NCBI GenBank assembly: GCA_024225035.1
Contig: JAAEMX010000177.1
Span: 62,001-126,000, forward strand
DNA: 64,000 nt
DNA from: Lentisphaerota bacterium
GTDB taxonomy: Bacteria; Verrucomicrobiota; Lentisphaeria; Victivallales; Victivallaceae
Reading direction: 5' to 3'
The translations under genes were made by a program, and so were the position numbers. The notes beneath the pieces were generated by a model, which worked only from the letters and a program-made list of their open reading frames with translations, had not been told where the DNA came from and made no database searches. Positions 18,994 through 28,512 of the stretch are shown piece by piece (position 1 is the first letter of the stretch; each line of letters starts with the position of its first letter).

Positions 18994-19034
18994 GCATCTG
19001 TTCTTATCTAATAACTATTAGATGAAAGCCGATG
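18994..19034 (+). promoter_or_regulatory. Nested inverted repeat in the leader of the YeeE/YedE pair
   Basis: ATCTAATA and TATTAGAT form a perfect 8-bp inner stem (19006-19023), framed by an outer GCATC/GATGC pair. It sits about 20-60 bases before the start codon and could be an operator or an RNA hairpin near the ribosome binding site. Confidence 0.4.
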
Positions 19035-19052
19035 CAGAAATAAGGTACTATC

Positions 19053-19556
19053 ATGAAATTATTAACTGGGAAATGGTCCTTTTATATCAACGGAACCCTG
19101 CTTGCCCTGCTGATTGTGTTTTGTCTATATCTCTTTGACGACACTATCGGCATGAGTGACGGCATGGTTGTCATTTCAGAATACTGCAAAACTGCTGTTG
19201 AAGAACAAATGGTTGAAAATCCACCGCCACTGGACTGGCAGACTGGATTCCTGCTCGGCATATTCATTGGCGGGCTGGGTGCCGCTATTATCAGTGGAAA
19301 CTGGAAAATCAGATTTTTTCAGGAAGGTGAAACCGGTATTATAGCTAAAACCGTCAAGACTATCGCCTGCGGAGTTGGCGGCGGTTTCCTCGTAATGCTT
19401 GGTTTACAGCTGGCCGGAGACTCCTTTCTGGGACAATGGGCGGCAGCTATCCAGCTTTCGGGAGGTGCTTGGGTATTTATCATATCCTGCTTTGTCGTTG
19501 CATCCGGCACCGCTATTATGCTTGAACGCCGCCGAGAAGGCACAGACGAGGAGTAA
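19053..19556 (+). CDS. YeeE/YedE-family (DUF395) transporter, first half
   Basis: An integral-membrane protein of 167 residues with about four hydrophobic segments. Gly-rich helices (GFLLGIFIGGLGAAIISG, ACGVGGGFLVMLGLQLAG) are typical of YeeE/YedE proteins, which carry thiosulfate or related sulfur compounds. The full-length transporter is often one chain of about 350-400 residues; here the partner half follows 5 bases after the stop. A region with several acidic residues (about 35-60) lies in an extracytoplasmic loop. Substrate is inferred from family only, and no sulfur-metabolism gene is adjacent. Confidence 0.75.
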   Translation: MKLLTGKWSFYINGTLLALLIVFCLYLFDDTIGMSDGMVVISEYCKTAVEEQMVENPPPLDWQTGFLLGIFIGGLGAAIISGNWKIRFFQEGETGIIAKTVKTIACGVGGGFLVMLGLQLAGDSFLGQWAAAIQLSGGAWVFIISCFVVASGTAIMLERRREGTDEE

Positions 19557-19561
19557 AGAAT

Positions 19562-20125
19562 ATGGAACCATTAGCTTTAACTGGAAATTACCGCCTTGCC
19601 GCCTCAATTCTTGTTGGCATGGCATTTGGATTCGTACTGGTAAAATCTGACCTGACATGGCGGAAAACAACTCTTAATATGCTACTGCTAAAAGACGGCA
19701 GACTGATTAAAACTCTCCTGTTCTCACTTGCTGTAGGCGCTACTTTGTTCTTTTTCGCGTTTAACTTTGAGTGGGTACATTTAAAAATTCGCCCCGGATA
19801 CTTCTGGGCATCTCTCATCGGCGGAATAATAACCGGACTTGGAATGGCTTTCTGCTGCCGGGTGCCTATAACCGCCATAGCGTCTTTTGCCTCCGGCAGA
19901 CTGTACGCCCTCTGGACTCTTATAGGCATGCTGCTTGCAGTACCGTTTGTACAGGTTATTTCAGGCTGGCTTTCCAGCTCCATATATAACTGGTCAGAAC
20001 CGATCAACACCCATGAACCAATTACCAAGTACATGGATGTATCAAACCCGGCGTTATGGATTTCAGCAATATCGCTGGTTGTTCTGGTGTTTGTTCATTT
20101 CACGCTTGGAGGCGATGAAGAATGA
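19562..20125 (+). CDS. YeeE/YedE-family (DUF395) transporter, second half
   Basis: A membrane protein of 187 residues with about five hydrophobic segments, including GGIITGLGMAFCCRVPITAIASFASG, which matches the Cys-containing conserved helix of the family. GAGGAG stands just before the ATG, and the gene follows the first half by 5 bases, so the two subunits are probably made together and pair in the membrane. A DUF395 role in sulfur uptake is known for other members; nothing here proves the substrate. Confidence 0.75.
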   Translation: MEPLALTGNYRLAASILVGMAFGFVLVKSDLTWRKTTLNMLLLKDGRLIKTLLFSLAVGATLFFFAFNFEWVHLKIRPGYFWASLIGGIITGLGMAFCCRVPITAIASFASGRLYALWTLIGMLLAVPFVQVISGWLSSSIYNWSEPINTHEPITKYMDVSNPALWISAISLVVLVFVHFTLGGDEE

Positions 20126-20156
20126 CGCTTCTGATCTGCAAACCTTAACATAGCGT

Positions 20157-20189
20157 GCTCAGAAATGTAATCATCTTACTTTTCTGAGC
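20157..20189 (+). terminator. Stem-loop between the YeeE/YedE pair and yraN
   Basis: GCTCAGAAATGTAA pairs with TTACTTTTCTGAGC, 13 of 14 positions, around a 5-base loop. No T tract follows, so it may be an RNA-processing or attenuating hairpin rather than a terminator. Confidence 0.5.
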
Positions 20190-20205
20190 CGCAAAATATA
20201 AATTT

Positions 20206-20607
20206 ATGAACTTCAAAATCGCAAGAGCAAGACATCTTCGCCTCGGGAGAACCGGGGAAAATATCGCTGTTCGGCTCTTGCGCAGCAAAAATATTGATTT
20301 GCTTTGCCGTAACTATAAAGTCAAAACCGGAGAAATTGATATTGTCGCCCGTGACGGCGAAGTGCTTACTTTTGTCGAAGTTAAAACAAGACGCTTCACT
20401 ACTCGCTCCCGCCCCGCCGATGGCCTCCGATTTAAACAAAAAAAACGCATTTACAAAGCTGCGATGAATTACCTGAAACGTATAAATCGTCCGGAAGTAA
20501 TCTATCGGTTTGATCTTATTGAGGTCATTATCGGCAGGTTTGGCCCGGTTGAAATCAGACATTGGCCAAGTCATTTTTCCGGCTCAGAATTCAGGTCAAA
20601 TTTTTAA
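20206..20607 (+). CDS. yraN: YraN / UPF0102-family nuclease-fold protein
   Basis: A protein of 133 residues with the family core: LGRTGENIAVRLL at the N terminus, then the PD-(D/E)xK-like strand pattern NYKVKTGEIDIVARDGEVLTFVEVKTR, where Glu, Asp and the EVK motif form the predicted nuclease site. The cellular role of the family is not settled; it is often near rnhB or DNA-processing genes, which is not the case here. No clear ribosome binding site precedes the ATG; the stem-loop at 20157-20189 ends 17 bases before it. Confidence 0.88.
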   Translation: MNFKIARARHLRLGRTGENIAVRLLRSKNIDLLCRNYKVKTGEIDIVARDGEVLTFVEVKTRRFTTRSRPADGLRFKQKKRIYKAAMNYLKRINRPEVIYRFDLIEVIIGRFGPVEIRHWPSHFSGSEFRSNF

Positions 20608-20911
20608 GTTACAACTCATAATTATATAGCTGCTTCATTTTTTTATAAATAAAAATATTAACTTTTTCGGCCAATCCTCTTTATTTTTGTACTACATTAT
20701 ACTATTATAATAAATACTAGCTGCAAAAGGATTTACCATGAGAGGGTCTGGAAACTCTGTTTTTTTGCAACATTTACTAAAAAGCTTTAGTCGTTAAAAA
20801 ACGAGAACAGACAGTGATGCAGTCAGCTCTATTAACCAGATAAAAAGCCAAGTCAAAATTTACTTAAGCTGCTGCATTAAGAGGCTGCCTAAACCCAAAG
20901 GACCCTGAAAT
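20608..20911. other. Intergenic region upstream of the classical GH18 chitinase
   Basis: About 300 AT-rich bases, long enough for a promoter and a leader RNA. A weak AGAG/CTCT hairpin followed by seven Ts at about 20743-20767 could be an attenuator. No known riboswitch consensus was recognised. Confidence 0.35.
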
Positions 20912-22216
20912 ATGTTGAAAAAGTCATTGCTTTTATTAACTGCTATAATGTCATTGGCTCTAACCGTCACCAGCGCCTCTGCCAGTACAGCAAACAAGAA
21001 AATTGTCGCTTATTACCCTGAATGGGCTGTATATGAAGGTCACAACCAATACACCCCTGCCGATATTCCATGGGACAAGGTAACGCACATTAATTATGCC
21101 TTCGCCACAATTGACTCAGCCACTAACAAAATTAAGGTTTTTGACGACTGGGCAGCAACAGGCATTGCTGAACAATTTGGTGAACCTTGGGATTCCGAAT
21201 ACAAAGGCTGTCTCGGACAGTTCAAAAAATTAAAAGCTGACCACCCGAACACCAAAACTATGATTTCGATTGGCGGCTGGTCACAGTCTGCTTACTTTCA
21301 TCAGGTGTCAGCTACTGCTGAAGCACGCAAAACTTTTGCAGACAGCGTAGTCGAATTCATTCGTCAATGGGATTTTGACGGTGTCGATATTGACTGGGAA
21401 TACCCGACATTCCAACGCGAACCTGATAAGACTGACAACCCTAACGATCACGGCACGCCATATGCTGATGAAACTGAAACCGAAACTTTCACACTGCTGA
21501 TGAAAGACCTTCGTGCCGCATTGGACCAAGCTGGTCAGGAAGACTCCAAATACTATGAGCTCACAGCAGCTATTGGTGCGGGCAAAGACAAACTTGAGAA
21601 AATTCAGCTTGCTGAACTTACCAAGTATCTTGATTTTTTCAACGTGATGACATACGACTTCACCGGTGCATTTGACAGCATCACAGGTCTTCAGTCTGCT
21701 CTGAAGCCTAACCCTGAAGACCCGCGCTCCGACCTAATCAAGAATTACTATAACATTCAAGCTGCTGTACAGATTATCCTTGACGCAGGAGTACCTGCTG
21801 AAAAGATCATCATTGGCAGTCCATACTATTCACGCGGCTGGAAAGAAGTTCAGGAAGACGGCCCTATTCCGGATTTACCTGGTCTTTTCGCCACGGCTAA
21901 CGGCGGTCCTAAAGGTATCTGGGACGGCGGAGTAAATGCGGGTAACAATCCGTACTATTACATCAAAGAAAAAATGGAAACTAATCCTTCTTTCAAGAAA
22001 TATCGTGATCCTTATTCACAGGCTCCATACCTTTACAGTAAGGAAAAGAAGGAAATGTACACCTACGAAGACGAAGTTTCCCTGAAAGTCAAAACTGATT
22101 ATGTACTGGATAATAACCTTGGTGGAATTATCTTCTGGGAACTCACAGGCGATTCCCCGTCAAAGGGTGACAGCCTGACCAGCGTAATCTATAACGCTTT
22201 CTACAGCTCCAGGTAA
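20912..22216 (+). CDS. Secreted GH18 chitinase, classical type
   Basis: A protein of 434 residues. A signal peptide (about 1-25, cut after SASA) precedes a GH18 barrel beginning IVAYYPEWAVY. Conserved strands are ISIGGWSQS and the complete catalytic motif DFDGVDIDWEYP with Asp156, Asp159, Asp161 and the proton donor Glu163; NVMTYDF and the C-terminal GGIIFWELTGD (with the Trp that lines subsite -1) are also present. An insertion with YSRGW is typical of the alpha/beta domain of subfamily A chitinases. It should cleave chitin outside the cytoplasm. It belongs to a different GH18 branch from the three related proteins at 7316, 56580 and 57877. Confidence 0.95.
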   Translation: MLKKSLLLLTAIMSLALTVTSASASTANKKIVAYYPEWAVYEGHNQYTPADIPWDKVTHINYAFATIDSATNKIKVFDDWAATGIAEQFGEPWDSEYKGCLGQFKKLKADHPNTKTMISIGGWSQSAYFHQVSATAEARKTFADSVVEFIRQWDFDGVDIDWEYPTFQREPDKTDNPNDHGTPYADETETETFTLLMKDLRAALDQAGQEDSKYYELTAAIGAGKDKLEKIQLAELTKYLDFFNVMTYDFTGAFDSITGLQSALKPNPEDPRSDLIKNYYNIQAAVQIILDAGVPAEKIIIGSPYYSRGWKEVQEDGPIPDLPGLFATANGGPKGIWDGGVNAGNNPYYYIKEKMETNPSFKKYRDPYSQAPYLYSKEKKEMYTYEDEVSLKVKTDYVLDNNLGGIIFWELTGDSPSKGDSLTSVIYNAFYSSR

Positions 22217-22236
22217 TTACTCTAATATATACTAAG

Positions 22237-22277
22237 AATCCGGCCTGGTCATTTACGACTGAGCCGGATTTTTTTTT
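22237..22277 (+). terminator. Rho-independent terminator after the GH18 chitinase
   Basis: AATCCGGC and GCCGGATT form an 8-bp stem with an 18-base loop, followed by a long T run that ends just before the convergent mutL stop. Confidence 0.9.
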
Positions 22278-22285
22278 AAAAGATA

Positions 22286-24250
22286 CTATCGACGCCCAAA
22301 GCGTTTTTCAAGCTCAGCCAATGTTATGCTGATAATAGTAGGGCGACCATGTGGACAAGAAAAAGGCATATCACATTCCGCCATTTGCCTCAACAGGCTT
22401 TTAGCTTCATGCAGCGAAAGATGATCATGTGCTTTTACCGCTGCTTTACAAGCTGCCATCGCAATGCTCTCAAAATCCGGTTTGTTGCCAGTCCGTCCTT
22501 CCTCAAGAAGCGTTGACAACAAATCACGAACCAAGCCTCCGCAGTTCTCCTGCTTTAGAGACGCTGGAATAGAGTTCAGCATGACGGTATTACTGCTGAG
22601 CGGCTCGATTTCAAAGCCAATCTGCTCAAACATCTGCTTATTCTTTTCAATAAAAGCTGCTTCCGCACGTGTAAACTCGAGTGTTATCGGCAGCAACAGG
22701 CGCTGTGCCGGAGCAAGCCCTGCCCCTTTAAGCATTCGCTCAAACATAACACGTTCATGTGCAGCATGCTGATCAATAACAATCAGACCGTTCCCGCCGG
22801 ATGCCAAAATATATGTTTCATCGATAAAACCTAATATTTTGATAGCGCCTCCACCAGGAAAGTTTATCTGATCAGAAACTTCGCCAATTTCAGCGATTGG
22901 AGCTGGCTCGACTGTTTCCTGAACAATGTTTTCTTCAAAAACTTTCTCTTCTTCAAATTGAACCGAATCATTGGCTACAACAAATTCTTCCTGAATCTCC
23001 GGTTCCTGGATTTCGATTCTCTCTTCTGTCGGAGCTATTTCCAAGTCTTTGGCAAGCGGTTTTTCAAACTCTTTAGGAACGCAAGCACGACCAGTGCCAA
23101 AACTATTTGTAAACTGTGCCCGTGACGGTTTGGGTTCAGGAGGCACGTCTATAGTAAAATCAAGTGTATCCTGTTCTGCGTCGGCTGGCTGATAATCAAT
23201 TTGAGCACCATTCAAAATAGATCTCAGCGATAGGCTGGAGTCAACAGTTACAGCGGGAGCGGGAGCCTGTCGCAGTGCGTTACGAACCGCCGAAGCCACC
23301 GCACGAGTTACTTTGTACTCATGCTTTAAACGTATTTCACGCTTGGCTGGGTGAACATTAACATCAACTTCATGGGGATCAAGTTCCACAAACAACACGC
23401 ATGGAGGGAATCGCCCTTTTTCAACCATATTGTCAAATCCCTCACGTATACCCCGATATACCGGCAGCGCTTCAACCGGACGACCATTTACAAAAGTCCG
23501 CTGTTCGCGGCGATTGTTACGGGTCAAACCGTGTCTGGCAACAAAGCCTTTGACATGCACGCCTTCAAAAGCAAAATCGACAGTCAGCATACTTTCGGAA
23601 TACTGCTTGCCAAATAATGTTTTAAGACGAGGCATCAAATTTTTATGGGACGGTGAAGAGAAAATCCTTCTGCCGTCCATCATCAGTTCAAATTGAATTT
23701 CAGGATGCGGCAGGCTTAGCATGTAAACCGTTTCCTGAATATGCCTTTCTTCGGTTGCGTTGGTACGCAGAAATTTTTTACGTGCCGGAGTATTAAAGAA
23801 AATATCTTTAATTTCAATACGTGTTCCAGGAGCGCATCCGGCAGGTTTCAAATCAAGTATTCTACCGCCACTGACATTGATTTCAAAACCTTCCATCTTA
23901 TCCTGCAGTCTGGTCTTGAGAGTAAATCTGGAAACCGATGCTATACTGGGCACAGCCTCTCCACGGAATCCAAGGGTTACTATATTATCAATGTCTTCAG
24001 CTTTATAAATTTTACTGGTGGCATGCGCCTCCAGACAAAGCAGCGCATCATCCTGATCCATGCCTGAACCGTTATCGGTGACAGCTATCAGTTTGCGCCC
24101 TGCGTTTTCAATTTCTATAAGGAGACTTGTTGTGCCCGCGTCTATAGCATTCTCCGCCAATTCCTTGACTACGGAAGCCGGGCGCTCAATAACTTCACCA
24201 GCAGCAATTCTATTGCTCAAGTTCTCCGGAAGTATTTTTATCTTGCTCAT
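22286..24250 (-). CDS. mutL: DNA mismatch repair protein MutL
   Basis: A protein of 654 residues from the ATG at 24250; an upstream in-frame ATG (24328) would add 26 residues of poor quality. The N-terminal GHKL ATPase shows ENLSNRIAAGEVIERPASVVKELAENAIDAG, DNGSGM and GFRGEAVPSIASVS (usual Leu replaced by Val). A long acidic Pro/Glu-rich linker (about 370-470) follows. The C-terminal domain carries DQHAAHERVMFE, the metal-binding endonuclease motif found in MutL of species without MutH, and CPHGRP. So it is likely an active nicking MutL. It overlaps the end of the TPR gene by 41 bases. Confidence 0.96.
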   Translation of the reverse strand: MSKIKILPENLSNRIAAGEVIERPASVVKELAENAIDAGTTSLLIEIENAGRKLIAVTDNGSGMDQDDALLCLEAHATSKIYKAEDIDNIVTLGFRGEAVPSIASVSRFTLKTRLQDKMEGFEINVSGGRILDLKPAGCAPGTRIEIKDIFFNTPARKKFLRTNATEERHIQETVYMLSLPHPEIQFELMMDGRRIFSSPSHKNLMPRLKTLFGKQYSESMLTVDFAFEGVHVKGFVARHGLTRNNRREQRTFVNGRPVEALPVYRGIREGFDNMVEKGRFPPCVLFVELDPHEVDVNVHPAKREIRLKHEYKVTRAVASAVRNALRQAPAPAVTVDSSLSLRSILNGAQIDYQPADAEQDTLDFTIDVPPEPKPSRAQFTNSFGTGRACVPKEFEKPLAKDLEIAPTEERIEIQEPEIQEEFVVANDSVQFEEEKVFEENIVQETVEPAPIAEIGEVSDQINFPGGGAIKILGFIDETYILASGGNGLIVIDQHAAHERVMFERMLKGAGLAPAQRLLLPITLEFTRAEAAFIEKNKQMFEQIGFEIEPLSSNTVMLNSIPASLKQENCGGLVRDLLSTLLEEGRTGNKPDFESIAMAACKAAVKAHDHLSLHEAKSLLRQMAECDMPFSCPHGRPTIISITLAELEKRFGRR

Positions 24251-25019
24251 CAGTGCCTGATTTGTTTGCTTTTTGATTACTTGTGTCAGCTTTTCCACCT
24301 TCGTTGCTTTTGCTGAGCAGTTTAGCACGGGCTTCTGCTATGATTTTACGAAATTCAGGGTTATTGCGCACGGGGTCAAGATTAGGAGTATGAGCCGCTG
24401 TCAGAATTCTTTTCCCAAGCAGCTTGTATGCCTGCTTGAAATAGTATAGAGACAATTTTCTGTCTCCCTCCTGAGAAAGTGCGCTGGCCAGATTCAAAGA
24501 AATTACTCCTGAATCCGGCTTCAATTTATAAGCTGCGGTAAGTTCATTAACTGCCCGCTGATATTTTTGCTGTTTTAACAGAGTCTGACCGAGATTGTTT
24601 CTGATTGCAGGGTCTTTTGAGTTTAAGATAATGAGCCTGCGGTAAATAGCTTCAGCTGACTTAAATTTTCTTTTTAAATAAAAAATTCTGCCAAGTAAGC
24701 TTAACGCATCGTAATTTTCCGGTTCAAAAATCAATATTGTCTTTACTTGATTTTCGGCCTGATCAACATCACCTCTTTCCAAAGCATTATAAGCCTGAAG
24801 CAAAATACGGTTCACTTGGTATTTAACTTCTTCATCCGTTTTCTTTTTTGTGACATGAGCGCCCTGTTCTTCCTCAAATGGGCTTAAGCTAATGGAAGTG
24901 TCACCAGTTTTGCTGCCGCTTGCTGCTGCAGTTCGGGCATCACGAATATTAACCAGCACAGCGGTTGCCAGCACAATTACTCCAAGTATAATGATCAAAG
25001 GCAGCAGCGATTTATTCAT
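24210..25019 (-). CDS. Membrane-anchored TPR-repeat protein
   Basis: A protein of 269 residues with one N-terminal membrane helix (about 5-23), a Ser-rich linker, and three or four tetratricopeptide repeats (about 70-200), for example AYNALERGDVDQAENQVKTI, DALSLLGRIFYLKRKFKSAE and AIRNNLGQTLLKQQKYQRAV. TPR repeats bind other proteins; the partner is unknown. The tail is a charged, low-complexity Lys/Ser/Glu region. A GGAGG stands 9 bases before the ATG. It lies 18 bases after the ABC ATPase gene and overlaps mutL, so the three form an operon despite unrelated functions. Confidence 0.85.
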   Translation of the reverse strand: MNKSLLPLIIILGVIVLATAVLVNIRDARTAAASGSKTGDTSISLSPFEEEQGAHVTKKKTDEEVKYQVNRILLQAYNALERGDVDQAENQVKTILIFEPENYDALSLLGRIFYLKRKFKSAEAIYRRLIILNSKDPAIRNNLGQTLLKQQKYQRAVNELTAAYKLKPDSGVISLNLASALSQEGDRKLSLYYFKQAYKLLGKRILTAAHTPNLDPVRNNPEFRKIIAEARAKLLSKSNEGGKADTSNQKANKSGTDEQDKNTSGELEQ

Positions 25020-25037
25020 CTTTATATCCTCCGAATG

Positions 25038-26030
25038 CTATAGTCTGTACCAGCAGCGACAGAAATGACCGTCTCCGACATCCTCCCATTCAGGAACTTT
25101 AGTGGCACACAATTCCTGATCTTCAGGAGACATTGATGCACAATGCTCACAACGCCCGTAAAAACGACAACCGGCAGGGAAGTTAGCCGGCGTAGGAACA
25201 TTGCCATGTATGGTTTGAAGCCGTTCCTCTTCACGTCCCAGCTTCGGTACTGCTTTAAGCAATGCCTGGGTATACGGATGCGAAGGGTTACTGATAACTT
25301 CAGATGTTTTGCCGGATTCAACAGTATGCCCGGCATACATTATAACTACCCTGTCAGCCATTTCAGAAACAACCCCAAGGTTATGGGTAACCAAAATAAT
25401 AGCCATATCACGAGTATCACGCAATGAAGTGAGAAGCTCAAGTATCTGTGCTTGAATAGTAACATCCAGAGCAGTTGTCGGCTCATCAGCAATCAAAAGT
25501 TCGGGATTACAGGCCAGAGCCATAGCAATCATAACTCGCTGCTGCATGCCGCCGGACAGCTCATGCGGGTAACAATTAATGCGTGATTCAGGAGCAGGGA
25601 TACCAACCCGGTGTAACTGTGCAATCACTTCCGCCTTAACATCTTCAACTTCAGGCCTGTGCAGCTCAACAGCCTCTGCAATCTGATCACCAATTCGGTA
25701 AACCGGATTTAAAGAAACCGATGGTTCCTGAAAAATATAAGCTATGCCGCCGCCGCGAATTTCTCTCAGTCGGCGCTTAGATAAACGAAGCGGGTCACAA
25801 ACACGATTACGGTGACGAAATTCAATTTTCCCTGATCTGTAACGTGCAGGAGGTGTCGGCAAAAGCTTGGTCAGCGACATACAGGTAACACTTTTCCCGC
25901 AGCCGCTTTCTCCGACAATTGCCAGTATTTCACCTTGCTTCAGTTCAAATGAGACATCGCTGACCACCGGCATCCATTTGCCGGAATCCTTGAAGTCTAT
26001 TGACAGGTTTTCAACTTGAAGGAGCTTCAT
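25038..26030 (-). CDS. Peptide-type ABC transporter ATP-binding protein (OppD/DppD family)
   Basis: A protein of 330 residues from the ATG at 26030; the open frame runs on to 26156, but the extra N terminus is AT-rich and unlike the family. It has GESGCGKS (Walker A), LSGGMQQRV (signature), [13 protein letters not shown] (Walker B), and the C-terminal oligo_HPY region with a Cys cluster ([19 protein letters not shown]) known in OppD/DppD proteins, where it can hold an Fe-S cluster. It would power uptake of oligopeptides or nickel-type substrates, but no permease or binding-protein gene is nearby, so it must pair with a transporter encoded elsewhere. Confidence 0.92.
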   Translation of the reverse strand: MKLLQVENLSIDFKDSGKWMPVVSDVSFELKQGEILAIVGESGCGKSVTCMSLTKLLPTPPARYRSGKIEFRHRNRVCDPLRLSKRRLREIRGGGIAYIFQEPSVSLNPVYRIGDQIAEAVELHRPEVEDVKAEVIAQLHRVGIPAPESRINCYPHELSGGMQQRVMIAMALACNPELLIADEPTTALDVTIQAQILELLTSLRDTRDMAIILVTHNLGVVSEMADRVVIMYAGHTVESGKTSEVISNPSHPYTQALLKAVPKLGREEERLQTIHGNVPTPANFPAGCRFYGRCEHCASMSPEDQELCATKVPEWEDVGDGHFCRCWYRL

Positions 26031-26287
26031 ATTCTTTTTGATGATAAAGTCATCCTGAATTACATATTTTTTGCTTAAAATGACGGTAAATTTATTTTTC
26101 TGAGTGTAAATATAATTCCACTGTATGCGCTTGGCAAATACCCCCGTAAATAACATTAAATTATTTTAAGTGCATATTTCTGTTAAATTTAGTCGAATCA
26201 CCATAGAAATTACCACAAAGGTTGTTATATTTATTCGAAATAAAAAATATTTTTAAAGAGGACAATGGAGACATAGGATTTTCTCAG

Positions 26288-27508
26288 ATGAATGAAGTTT
26301 TCATTACCGGACGCGGTTTAGTCACCCCTTTGGGAAACGGTATAGAAGTAAATAAGACAGCTCTTTACGAAGGACGCTCAGGCGTTTCCTTTATTGAAGA
26401 CTGGGCAAAGCACAACATACTCAGCCAGGTTGGCGGTCTTGCAAACAGAGACATAACTTGTCCTCTGTTGGACCGGAAACGCCTGAGATTTGCACCTGCA
26501 AACGCAATCATGTCTGCTAATGCCGTATATGAAGCACTTAATGAAGCGGGTATCTCGCTTGATGAAGCGCCTTCTTTACGTATTGCAGTCATTGGCGGCG
26601 TTGCCGGTAGTAACTATCTTGAAATTTACGAAAATACAGCAGCCTATGCCGACTCAGGCAGACTTAGAAAAGTTAACCCATGCATTGTTCCAAGAGTGAT
26701 GCCCTCTTCTGCTGTATCAAATCTTTCATTGCTTTTCGGCTTCACCGGAGAAAGCTATGATATCAGTGCAGCATGTGCCAGCAGCGCGAGTTCTGTAATG
26801 ATGGCTGCCCGCCTGATCAGGTCAGGAGCCTATGACGTTGTTGTCTGCGGCGGTGCCGAACAGACGGACTGGGTACAGGCCCTCGGCTTTACCGCTATCC
26901 GTGCACTGTCCAAAAAATATAATGATACCCCAGAGAAAGCCAGTCGCCCATTTGATAAAGACCGTGACGGTTTTGTCTTGGCGGAAGGCGCAGGATATAT
27001 GGTTCTGGAATCAGAAACCAGTGTAAAAAGACGTGGAGTAACTCCATTCTCCAAAATTACAGGTTTCTGCGCTAACAGCAACGCAACTGACATGGTTGTG
27101 CCTGACGCTAAATCCAGTGCCGATGTTATGCTTTGCGCTGTTAAAGACGCTGGACTGAAACCCGGCGACTTACAATATATAAACACTCACGGCACAGCCA
27201 CTCCGGTCGGCGACCCTGTGGAAATGAAAGCCATTAAAGAAGTATTCGGCGGTGATATCGCTATCAACAGCACTAAATCACAAACCGGCCATATGATTGG
27301 AGCTACCGGCGCTGTTGAAATTATTTTTACTTCGATTATGATAGAAAACAATTTTATCAGCCCCTCATTAAACCTGGATAATCCTGAAGACGAATTCTCT
27401 TGGGCTGATCTCGTAACCCAAAAGCGCGATGTTCCGATAAAACATGCGCTCAGCAACAGTTTTGCATTCGGAGGCTCTAACGTCAGCCTGGTCGTCTCCG
27501 CTTGCTAA
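26288..27508 (+). CDS. fabF: Beta-ketoacyl-ACP synthase II (FabF-like)
   Basis: A condensing enzyme of 406 residues from the ATG at 26288; 22 more residues upstream are possible but not conserved. The start VFITGRGLVTPLGNG is typical of KAS II. The catalytic triad is visible: Cys in ISAACASSASSV, His in NTHGTATPVGDPVE, and His in KSQTGHMIGATGAVE; the ending is NSFAFGGSNVSLV. It elongates acyl-ACP in fatty acid synthesis. No acyl carrier protein or other fab gene is next to it, so it may be a second KAS for a special lipid. The Shine-Dalgarno is weak. Confidence 0.88.
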   Translation: MNEVFITGRGLVTPLGNGIEVNKTALYEGRSGVSFIEDWAKHNILSQVGGLANRDITCPLLDRKRLRFAPANAIMSANAVYEALNEAGISLDEAPSLRIAVIGGVAGSNYLEIYENTAAYADSGRLRKVNPCIVPRVMPSSAVSNLSLLFGFTGESYDISAACASSASSVMMAARLIRSGAYDVVVCGGAEQTDWVQALGFTAIRALSKKYNDTPEKASRPFDKDRDGFVLAEGAGYMVLESETSVKRRGVTPFSKITGFCANSNATDMVVPDAKSSADVMLCAVKDAGLKPGDLQYINTHGTATPVGDPVEMKAIKEVFGGDIAINSTKSQTGHMIGATGAVEIIFTSIMIENNFISPSLNLDNPEDEFSWADLVTQKRDVPIKHALSNSFAFGGSNVSLVVSAC

Positions 27509-27516
27509 CATCAGCT

Positions 27517-27553
27517 GCTGCCGTCATGATTAATTAGCTGAATTGACGGCAGC
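27517..27553 (+). terminator. Stem-loop between fabF and lipA
   Basis: GCTGCCGTCA and TGACGGCAGC form a perfect 10-bp stem around a 17-base loop. No T run follows. It lies across the earlier in-frame lipA start at 27543, which supports the later start. Confidence 0.6.
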
Positions 27554-27599
27554 AAAACAAACGCCCATACACGGCAGACCAGGCGGAGTTTTTGTTCAT

Positions 27600-28493
27600 A
27601 TGACTAAAGAAAAAGTATGTAAAAGTAAACTTCACCGTCCCAAACTGCCACCATGGATTAGAGTTAAAGTCAGCTGTGGCGAAAGCCGTAAAGAAGTTGC
27701 CGGCATCGTCAAAGACTTAAACCTCAACACCGTCTGCTCAAGCGCTAAATGCCCGAATCTCAACGAATGCTGGCACCGCGGAACCGCAACTTTTATGATC
27801 CTTGGTGAACAATGCACCAGAAACTGCAAGTTCTGTGCAGTTAATCACAAAGTCAAACCCGTCCCTCCCGATCCGGAAGAACCTGAACACGTGGCAGAAG
27901 CCGCAGCCAGAATGAACCTGAAATACGTGGTTGTAACCAGCGTTACACGCGATGATCTTCCTGACGGCGGTGCAGGCCAGTTTGCAGCTGTAATCAAAGC
28001 TATCCACGCAAGACTTCCTGATGTAGGCATAGAAGTTTTAACTCCTGACTTCAACGAAGACCCTGAAGATTTAAGAACTGTTCTTAATGCCGAACCCAGC
28101 GTTTTCAACCACAATGTTGAGACCGTTAGAAGACTTGCCGGCGATATTAGAAGTAAAGCTACATATGACCGTTCATTGCGCGTCCTGCGCATGGCTTATG
28201 ATATGACCGAAGGCAGAATCCCTGTCAAATCCGGTCTCATGGTTGGTCTCGGGGAGACCGACGAAGAAGTTAAAGAAACTTTACAGGACCTGCGGAAAAG
28301 CGGCGTGACCATCCTGACTATCGGGCAGTACCTGCCCCCATCAAAAAGTCATTGGCCTCTCGCTAGATACGTAGAACCTGAAAAATTCGAAGAATGGGCG
28401 GATTTCGCCCGTGATATCGGTTTTGAATTTGTTGCCAGCGCTCCAATGGTACGCAGCAGTTACAACGCCGGTGAGCTTATCTGCGGAAAATAA
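27600..28493 (+). CDS. lipA: Lipoyl synthase
   Basis: A radical SAM enzyme of 297 residues from the ATG at 27600, which has GGCGGAG about 11 bases upstream. It shows both cluster motifs: the auxiliary cluster CSSAKCPNLNECW and the radical SAM motif CTRNCKFC, plus VVTSVTRDDLPDGGA, FNHNVETV and the C-terminal RSSY motif that ligates the auxiliary cluster. It inserts two sulfurs into octanoyl groups on lipoyl domains. LipB is not seen nearby. The lipoate-dependent partner Lpd is encoded at 17401. Confidence 0.96.
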   Translation: MTKEKVCKSKLHRPKLPPWIRVKVSCGESRKEVAGIVKDLNLNTVCSSAKCPNLNECWHRGTATFMILGEQCTRNCKFCAVNHKVKPVPPDPEEPEHVAEAAARMNLKYVVVTSVTRDDLPDGGAGQFAAVIKAIHARLPDVGIEVLTPDFNEDPEDLRTVLNAEPSVFNHNVETVRRLAGDIRSKATYDRSLRVLRMAYDMTEGRIPVKSGLMVGLGETDEEVKETLQDLRKSGVTILTIGQYLPPSKSHWPLARYVEPEKFEEWADFARDIGFEFVASAPMVRSSYNAGELICGK

Positions 28494-28512
28494 TAGCATA
28501 AGGGGTGTGGAT

